DNA of 10,550 bases from JAFGPF01 sp964409485 (GTDB lineage: Bacteria; Chloroflexota; Dehalococcoidia; Dehalococcoidales; RBG-16-60-22). The position numbers were made by a program, and so were the translations under genes. The stretch is from contig CAYPDM010000053.1 in NCBI GenBank assembly GCA_964409485.1, forward strand, positions 1 to 10,550, written 5' to 3'. The notes below the pieces were generated by a model, which made no database searches, was not told the origin of the DNA, and saw nothing but the letters and a program-made list of their open reading frames with translations. Positions 6,216 to 10,550 of the stretch are shown piece by piece; position 1 is the first letter of the stretch; each line of letters starts with the position of its first letter.

Positions 6216-7223
6216 ATGTCCGAACTACCGGAAATGGTCCAAGCCCTACTCGACCCGCAGTCCTACCCCCGGCCCCCGTCGCGGGTGGAACTGATGCAGA
6301 CCCAGATGTCCTATGTCTTTATCGCCGGCGATTACGTTTACAAGACCAAGAAGCCGGTGGATTTCGGCTTTCTGGACTACACCACGCTGGATAAACGCCT
6401 CACCTGCTGTATCAAAGAACTCGAGCTTAACCGCCGCCTCTGCCCCGATGCCTACCTGGAAGTGGTGCCGGTAACCGAAGACGACGGCCGCATCGTCATG
6501 GACGGCAAAGGAGATGTTAAGGAGTACGCCGTGAAGATGCGCCGCCTGCCCCGGGAAGCCATGATGGACTTCCTCCTGGCCGAAAACAAGGTAACGCCGG
6601 AGATGCTGGCCGGGGTGGCGGCCGTCCTCGCGGGCTTCCACCACAAGGCGGCTACCGGCGATGACATCGACGAATTCGGCAGCACCGACTCCGTTTTCCG
6701 GAACACCGATGAAAATTTCACCCAGACCGATAAATACATCGGCACCACTGTCTCCGCGGAAACCCACCTTCGACTCAAGACCTGGAACGCGAATTTCATC
6801 AAAACAAACGAGGCTTTGTTCCAGAAGCGGGTGGAGGAGGGCCGTATACGCGATTGTCACGGAGACCTTCACGCCGCCCATATCTGCTTCACCGAAAAAA
6901 TATGTATCTATGACTGCATCGAGTTCAACGACCGTTTCCGCTACTGCGATGTCGCCTCGGAGGTCGCTTTTCTGGCCATGGACCTCGACCACTACGGTCG
7001 TTCCGACCTTTCCAACAGCTTCATCGGTGCCTACGTGAAAGAAAGCGGCGATGAAGAGCTTGAAAAACTGCTAAATTTTTATAAATGCTATCGCGCATGC
7101 GTGCGGGCCAAGGTGGGGTGCTTCCAGTACACCGACGCGTATATAGACCCGGCGGAAAAGGCAAGGATACTGGAAAACACCAAGAGCTACTTTAAGCTGG
7201 CGGAATCGTATATTGAAAAATAG
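6216..7223 (+). CDS. Aminoglycoside phosphotransferase-like protein (COG2187 type)
   Basis: The 335-residue protein has the APH/choline-kinase fold. VYKTKKPVDFGFLDY (41-55) carries the ATP-binding lysine, KELELNRR (67-74) the partner Glu, CHGDLHAAHI (214-223) is the Brenner catalytic loop, and IYDCIEFNDRFRYCDVASEVAF (231-252) holds the metal-binding Asp233. This subgroup is often the N-terminal half of a fused protein whose C-terminal half is a P-loop kinase. Here that half is a separate gene at 8200-8802, with a radical SAM gene in between. The substrate is unknown, and antibiotic resistance should not be assumed. AGGTG (6203-6207) is 8 bases before ATG 6216. The 83 bases before it hold no other clear gene. 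Confidence 0.82.
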   Translation: MSELPEMVQALLDPQSYPRPPSRVELMQTQMSYVFIAGDYVYKTKKPVDFGFLDYTTLDKRLTCCIKELELNRRLCPDAYLEVVPVTEDDGRIVMDGKGDVKEYAVKMRRLPREAMMDFLLAENKVTPEMLAGVAAVLAGFHHKAATGDDIDEFGSTDSVFRNTDENFTQTDKYIGTTVSAETHLRLKTWNANFIKTNEALFQKRVEEGRIRDCHGDLHAAHICFTEKICIYDCIEFNDRFRYCDVASEVAFLAMDLDHYGRSDLSNSFIGAYVKESGDEELEKLLNFYKCYRACVRAKVGCFQYTDAYIDPAEKARILENTKSYFKLAESYIEK

Positions 7224-7247
7224 TTTCGTATTCAGAGGAGTCATATT

Positions 7248-8150
7248 ATGCTGACTGGATTACATCTTCTGCTGACCTATATGTGTAATGCTGAATGCGA
7301 CCATTGTTTTTTATACAGCAGCCCGCGTGTTAAAGGCACCTTTACTTTAAGTCAGATACGGCAGCTCCTCGATGAAGCCACCAGAATTGGCACGATAGAG
7401 TGGATATATTTTGAAGGAGGCGAACCGTTTTTATTCTATCCCGTAATGCTTGAGGGAATTAAAATGGCCCGAAACCTGGGATTCCGGGTAGGTATAGTCA
7501 CTAATGCTTACTTTGCCACAGATATAGACGATATTAAGCTCTGGCTGAAACCCCTCTATGAACTGGGAATTGCCGACCTACGTATAAGCAACGACCCGTA
7601 TCATTACGAGGATGAAAAGGAAAATCCAGCCATACGCGCCCGGAAAGCAGCATTGGAGTTAAACCTGCCCGCCGCCGAAATTCACATTGATGAGCCTTCG
7701 GTCACCATAGATACAGACGAACCGCAGAAAAAGGGAGAGGCTGTTATCGGCGGTACCACCAGGTTTAGAGGCAGAGCCGTGGAGAAATTAACCGCAGGAC
7801 TACCACAAAAATCATGGGAGACATTTACTGAATGTCCTTACGAAGACCTGGAATCGCCAGGTAGAGTCCATATTGATTGTTACGGTAATATCCATCTATG
7901 CCAGGGGCTAAGCATGGGTAATGCCTGGGAAACACCACTGTCAGAGATAATTAAGAACTATGATGCCGGCTCGCACCCAATCTGTAGCCCATTGATTAAG
8001 GGAGGCCCCGCCCTTCTAGCCAAAGAATACCAGGTAAAGCATGATGATAAGTATGTTGATGCCTGTCATTTCTGCTATCTCGTTCGCCTGGCCCTACTGG
8101 ACAAATTCCCTCAATATCTCACACCAAGACAGGTTTATGGAATAGAGTAA
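7248..8150 (+). CDS. Radical SAM protein with Cys-rich C-terminus
   Basis: The 300-residue enzyme has the CX3CX2C cluster site (Cys13, Cys17, Cys20) that binds the [4Fe-4S] cluster and SAM, followed by the SAM-binding GGEP motif (57-60). Six more cysteines follow (196, 211, 218, 246, 273, 276), arranged like a SPASM or twitch domain that could hold an auxiliary cluster: CPYEDLE, DCYGNIHLCQG and CHFC. Substrate and product cannot be read from sequence. No precursor peptide gene is evident beside it. AGAGGAG (7234-7240) is 7 bases before the ATG. GC is mixed, about 40-57% in sampled lines, lower than the flanking genes, so it may have entered between the two kinase genes. Methylthioadenosine or 5'-deoxyadenosine made by such enzymes could feed MtnP-type salvage, which is speculation. 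Confidence 0.88.
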   Translation: MLTGLHLLLTYMCNAECDHCFLYSSPRVKGTFTLSQIRQLLDEATRIGTIEWIYFEGGEPFLFYPVMLEGIKMARNLGFRVGIVTNAYFATDIDDIKLWLKPLYELGIADLRISNDPYHYEDEKENPAIRARKAALELNLPAAEIHIDEPSVTIDTDEPQKKGEAVIGGTTRFRGRAVEKLTAGLPQKSWETFTECPYEDLESPGRVHIDCYGNIHLCQGLSMGNAWETPLSEIIKNYDAGSHPICSPLIKGGPALLAKEYQVKHDDKYVDACHFCYLVRLALLDKFPQYLTPRQVYGIE

Positions 8151-8169
8151 TAATGACATTTGAACCCTG

Positions 8170-8192
8170 TACAATATGATTAAAAACGGAGG
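8170..8192 (+). promoter_or_regulatory. -10 box and ribosome binding site of the P-loop kinase gene
   Basis: TACAAT (8170-8175, five of six consensus) would start RNA near 8182. GGAGG (8188-8192) then lies 7 bases before an in-frame TTG at 8200. I see no good -35 box. The ribosome binding site decides the start: ATG 8176 overlaps the -10 region and has no Shine-Dalgarno of its own. Confidence 0.4.
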
Positions 8193-8199
8193 CGGTAAA

Positions 8200-8802
8200 T
8201 TGAAAGAACCCTTCGCTGAATTTATCAAAGCCGAACTTAAGCCCGGCTTCTTGCTTATAGCCTGCGGACTCCCCGGCACCTGGAAGACGGAGACCACCGG
8301 GGAAGTCGCCAAAATCAAGGGCTGCAAGCTCCTGCGTACCGACATTATCCGGCTGGAAGTGCTGAAAAACGAGGATATCTTCGATGCGAAGGTCGCCGGC
8401 AACATGAACAAGCGGACGCAGGTCTACGACGAGATGTTCCGGCAGGCGGACGAAGCTATGAAAAGCGGCGACTGCGTTATCCTCGATGCCACCTTCGTCA
8501 CGCAGTCCCTGCGGCGGCAGGCGGCGGCCATCGCCGCCGGACATAAAAAGACCTTCGTTATCCTCCAGACCGATTGCCCCCGGGAGGTCTCCATCCGCCG
8601 CATCCTGGCGCGTGATAAAGAAAATTACGTCTCCAACGCCCTGACCGAGGAAGCCTACCTCAACAATAAAAGGAAGTTCGAACCCGTAAATCTGGACGAG
8701 CTTAAAAACCTGAACCCCTCCCTCGATATCCTCCACCTCGTCGTTGATACCGCCCAGGACCCCCCGGAAGACTGGTATATCACCAGGCGGGAGAAAAGAT
8801 AA
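8200..8802 (+). CDS. P-loop kinase, COG0645-like, with unusual Walker A
   Basis: The 200-residue cytosolic protein resembles predicted small-molecule kinases. Its Walker A segment is CGLPGTWKTET (22-32), with Trp28 where Gly is normal before the catalytic Lys29. LRTDIIRLEVLK (45-56) and the Walker B-like VILDATF (93-99) match the family, as does the arginine-rich lid RRILARDKENY (133-143). The start is taken as TTG 8200 because GGAGG lies 7 bases ahead. ATG 8176 would add eight residues of low-complexity sequence. In many bacteria this domain is fused behind an APH-like domain such as the gene at 6216-7223, so the two probably work together. The stop is 7 bases before the PHP gene. The Trp is encoded by TGG, one base from Gly GGG, so a sequencing error is possible. 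Confidence 0.8.
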   Translation: MKEPFAEFIKAELKPGFLLIACGLPGTWKTETTGEVAKIKGCKLLRTDIIRLEVLKNEDIFDAKVAGNMNKRTQVYDEMFRQADEAMKSGDCVILDATFVTQSLRRQAAAIAAGHKKTFVILQTDCPREVSIRRILARDKENYVSNALTEEAYLNNKRKFEPVNLDELKNLNPSLDILHLVVDTAQDPPEDWYITRREKR

Positions 8803-8809
8803 CCGCCGT

Positions 8810-9667
8810 ATGAAGATTGATTTGCACGTCCACACCAGCACCGGCTCCGACGGCGCTCTTACTCTCGGGGAGGTCTTTGCGGAAGCCGGAAAGAGAAACA
8901 TCGACCTTCTATCAATCACCGACCACGATGCCATCGACCACCAGGCACAGGCTGTTAAACTGGCGGAGAAATACCCTTTCGCCTACATCACCGGCGTCGA
9001 GTTGAACGTAACCTTTCCCCACGCCGGCAGGTCGGTCTCGCTGGATTTCCTGGGATACGGATACGACTACGGCAACCCCGCCCTCAAGGACAAGCTGCGC
9101 CTGATAAGGGACCACCGGGAGAAAAGAGCGCACCAGGTCATAGATAAACTAAACGCCGAGTTCAAGAAAGAAAACCTCCCCCTCTTTACCGAAGCCGACC
9201 TTAAAAATATGCAGGAAGGCGTCGACGGCATTTTAAGTCGACCCCACATCGCGGATTACCTGATTAAAAAGGGCATTGTCGCCAGCCGTCAGGAGGCTTT
9301 CGATAGATATTTAGTAAAATGCGACGTTCCCAAGTACCCTTTATCATTAGAAGACGCCTCGAAACTAATCAGGAACGCCGGCGGCCGGCTCTCTCTCGCC
9401 CACCCCAACGACCCCAACGGTACCTCGCTGGCAAGCCTGACTAAGGATTTGTCAGAACAGGGAAAAATCATCCGGGATAATATGCTTGATTATATCGACG
9501 GCGTGGAATGCTGGCACTCCCGTAATAACGCCGCCACCACGGCGTTCTATGTAGATTTCTGTAAGAAACAGGGCCTCATCATGACCGGCGGCAGCGATTG
9601 CCATCAAAAACCGATATTGCTGGGTACGGTACCCGTGCCGGACTTCGTGGCGGGGCAGTTTATATAA
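8810..9667 (+). CDS. PHP-domain metal-dependent phosphoesterase
   Basis: The 285-residue enzyme has the full set of PHP metal ligands: DLHVH (His6, His8), TDHD (37-40), GVE (62-64), RPHIADYL (144-151), AHP (197-199), His236 and GSDCH (261-265). This layout matches COG0613 members (TrpH/YciV, RNase AM type), which act on nucleoside 3',5'-bisphosphates or remove 5' nucleotides from RNA. Which of these applies is not decided. ATG 8810 begins exactly at the conserved MKIDLHVH, 7 bases after the kinase stop. The frame is open upstream to 8744, but that part lies inside the kinase gene. The only ribosome binding candidate, GGGAGA near 8789, is far away, so coupling to the kinase is likely. Repeat copy 2 starts right at its stop. 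Confidence 0.88.
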   Translation: MKIDLHVHTSTGSDGALTLGEVFAEAGKRNIDLLSITDHDAIDHQAQAVKLAEKYPFAYITGVELNVTFPHAGRSVSLDFLGYGYDYGNPALKDKLRLIRDHREKRAHQVIDKLNAEFKKENLPLFTEADLKNMQEGVDGILSRPHIADYLIKKGIVASRQEAFDRYLVKCDVPKYPLSLEDASKLIRNAGGRLSLAHPNDPNGTSLASLTKDLSEQGKIIRDNMLDYIDGVECWHSRNNAATTAFYVDFCKKQGLIMTGGSDCHQKPILLGTVPVPDFVAGQFI

Positions 9668-9782
9668 CCTCCCCACCCCCTCGTTTGTTATCTTTTCCCA
9701 CCCATACCACCCCGTATCATCTGCGGCTTAACCCGTGGTTACTTAACCCCCTCCCCCTCCTGGTGGGATAAAGGAGGCGGCG
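9668..9782. repeat. C/T-rich intergenic repeat, copy 2
   Basis: This is the partner of the element at 114-220 and begins directly after the PHP stop codon. Bases 9668-9735 match copy 1 at 58 of 68 positions without gaps. Beyond that it has a longer C-rich tract and CCTCC/GGAGG arms (9756-9760 and 9772-9776) that could form a hairpin around TGGTGGG. There is no open frame of note. Confidence 0.65.
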
Positions 9783-9857
9783 TATTCTTTTAATCATTCA
9801 CGGCACTGGCCTCTTTATACAAAAGACACAATGAGCACTATTCTATTTGTAAATATT
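9783..9857. other. AT-rich spacer with no recognised feature
   Basis: Between repeat copy 2 and the palindrome I see nothing I can support. A 21-codon frame starting at ATG 9831 reads through the palindrome and looks accidental. Confidence 0.5.
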
Positions 9858-9884
9858 CCCCCTTCCTTTTCCAAAGGAAGGGGG
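9858..9884. repeat. Perfect 12-bp palindrome between convergent genes
   Basis: CCCCCTTCCTTT (9858-9869) pairs perfectly with AAAGGAAGGGGG (9873-9884) around a TCC loop. It is followed by CTAGGGGGAT. The AGGGGGAT (9887-9894) also pairs with ATCCCCCT (9934-9941) near the dUTPase stop. Palindromes with CCCCCTT/AAGGGGG arms and a trailing AGGGGGAT occur between genes in many bacteria, so this may be a dispersed element. It lacks a U-tract but could still help separate the converging transcripts. Confidence 0.7.
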
Positions 9885-9924
9885 CTAGGGGGATAGATTC
9901 ACCAGAAAATACAAGGGGGTGAGG

Positions 9925-10449
9925 TTAAATAATATCCCCCTGGATATTCTCCCCCTGGTAAATACCGCTGTAGCCTTCCGAATCTCCGGTCAATGTGAAG
10001 AAAACGAGCTGCGTTATCCGCGCGTTCTTCTCCACCCGGAAACCCCGGTAGTTATAGACCACCAGCAGAGACTGGGAACGCCCCTCGTATCCCGCATCCC
10101 ATACTGCCGTGCCCACGGTAACCCCGCATCGCAGCAGGCTGGAGCGCGGCCTTCCCAGCGCCATGATGTTCTTCGGCAGTTGCACAATCTCGTTATAGGT
10201 GATGATATAGGTGCCGGCCAGCAGCTCGATGGCGCCCAACCCGTCGAAGACCAGCGGCGAAAGGTCGGAAATCACCCGCTGGCCGCCGGCCGCCGGGATA
10301 TTGCCCATCGACTGCGCCACAGCCACGTCGCGCAGGGTGAGGTCGAACCCGTTGGCCTGTACCTGCTCATCGAGGTCTATCCACCCTTCCACGAGCGGGG
10401 GAGCCTGCTCTATCAAATACCGTATGTCTTTTCCGGAAAGGACCGACAT
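9925..10449 (-). CDS. dUTPase of the dCTP deaminase/dUTPase superfamily
   Basis: The 174-residue protein shows the superfamily motifs: GRPRSSLLRCG (99-109), AVWDAGYEGRS (115-125) with the catalytic Asp118, ARITQLVFF (143-151) and YSGIYQGE near the end (160-167). The enzyme hydrolyses dUTP to dUMP and pyrophosphate, which keeps uracil out of DNA and supplies thymidylate synthesis. The Glu that deaminases carry in the strand after the DxG motif is replaced by hydrophobic residues (LLVVYN), so I favour dUTPase over dCTP deaminase. AGAGG lies six bases before ATG 10449 and overlaps the stop codon region of the upstream gene, so the two genes are likely cotranscribed leftward. Confidence 0.82.
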   Translation of the reverse strand: MSVLSGKDIRYLIEQAPPLVEGWIDLDEQVQANGFDLTLRDVAVAQSMGNIPAAGGQRVISDLSPLVFDGLGAIELLAGTYIITYNEIVQLPKNIMALGRPRSSLLRCGVTVGTAVWDAGYEGRSQSLLVVYNYRGFRVEKNARITQLVFFTLTGDSEGYSGIYQGENIQGDII

Positions 10450-10458
10450 ATCAAACCT

Positions 10459-10550
10459 CTACTTGGTCAACCGCCGCCGCATCGTCACCAGTGTAATGGA
10501 GAAGAATACCACTATCCAGACGATAATAATACCCAGCGCCAGCAGCATGT
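10459..10550 (-). CDS. C-terminal end of a membrane protein (partial)
   Basis: The frame enters from the right edge and stops at 10461-10459, 9 bases before the dUTPase start. The visible residues form one strongly hydrophobic helix (LLALGIIIVWIVVFFSITLV) followed by RRRLTK, a positive-inside end. A Met codon at 10548-10546 could also be a true start, giving a 29-residue single-helix peptide. I cannot assign a function. Confidence 0.5.
   Translation of the reverse strand, partial: MLLALGIIIVWIVVFFSITLVTMRRRLTK

Noticed and set aside
6246..6992. Minus-strand open frame of 248 codons across the APH-like gene
   Set aside because: It is a shadow of a gene with intact catalytic motifs on the plus strand and has no motif or ribosome binding site of its own.
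8744..8809. N-terminal extension of the PHP frame into the kinase gene
   Set aside because: PHP proteins begin at or just before the DLHVH motif, and ATG 8810 fits exactly.
8119..8934. Minus-strand open frame of 271 codons spanning the kinase and PHP starts
   Set aside because: It crosses two well-supported plus-strand genes and their junction. The composition is that of an antisense frame.
9831..9896. 21-codon frame starting ATG 9831
   Set aside because: It reads through the palindrome and gives a low-complexity peptide with no ribosome binding site.
9925..10449. dCTP deaminase as the function of the minus-strand gene
   Set aside because: The catalytic Glu expected after the DxG motif is absent (LLVVYN), while the dUTPase Asp and motifs are present.
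1..10550. CRISPR arrays, tRNA or rRNA genes, insertion sequences
   Set aside because: I saw no regularly spaced repeats, no tRNA cloverleaf, no rRNA sequence and no transposase motifs on either strand.

Overview
The window looks like a chromosomal stretch of a fairly GC-rich anaerobic bacterium, most likely a Chloroflexota (Dehalococcoidia-like) lineage. That guess is an inference. It rests on a short 'core' methionine synthase with no MetE N-terminal half, a dUTPase of the type common in archaea and Dehalococcoidia, a Cys-rich DUF6485-like protein, and separate aminoglycoside-phosphotransferase-like and P-loop kinase genes. Most genes run about 55-70% GC in the lines I counted by hand.

Left edge (1-272): a leftward promoter with exact TTGACA and TATAAT hexamers fires into an intrinsic terminator about 25-45 bases downstream, which implies a very short RNA or an attenuated leader for a gene beyond the edge. 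A C/T-rich intergenic repeat follows (about 114-220). Its second copy lies at 9668-9782, with 58 of 68 bases identical in the best part. A rightward promoter then opens an AT-rich (about 37% GC) two-gene cassette at 273-2071: a ParB-type protein that appears fused to a C-terminal ASCH domain, and a 265-residue protein of no family I can name. The cassette stops abruptly at the Shine-Dalgarno sequence of mtnP, and the second gene reads 20 bases into mtnP.

Middle (2052-6132): mtnP (methylthioadenosine phosphorylase) and a core-MetE methionine synthase sit 4 bases apart and form a methionine recycling/synthesis pair. A 592-residue SLC13/DASS-type permease with two internal RCK_C (TrkA-C) domains follows and may be translated from a leaderless mRNA. 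Then come a 70-residue Cys-rich protein and a 31-residue very basic ORF.

Right part (6216-9667): an APH-like kinase-fold gene and a P-loop kinase gene, whose homologues are often fused into one protein, are separated here by a lower-GC radical SAM gene. The P-loop kinase has Trp where the Walker A glycine before Lys is expected. A PHP-domain phosphoesterase closes the rightward series. The convergent intergenic region (9668-9924) holds repeat copy 2 and a perfect 12-bp palindrome. On the minus strand are a dUTPase (9925-10449) and the end of a membrane protein running off the right edge.

The best candidates for undescribed biology are the AT-rich ParB-ASCH plus unknown-gene cassette, the promoter-terminator micro-transcript at the left edge, and the radical SAM gene between the two kinase halves.
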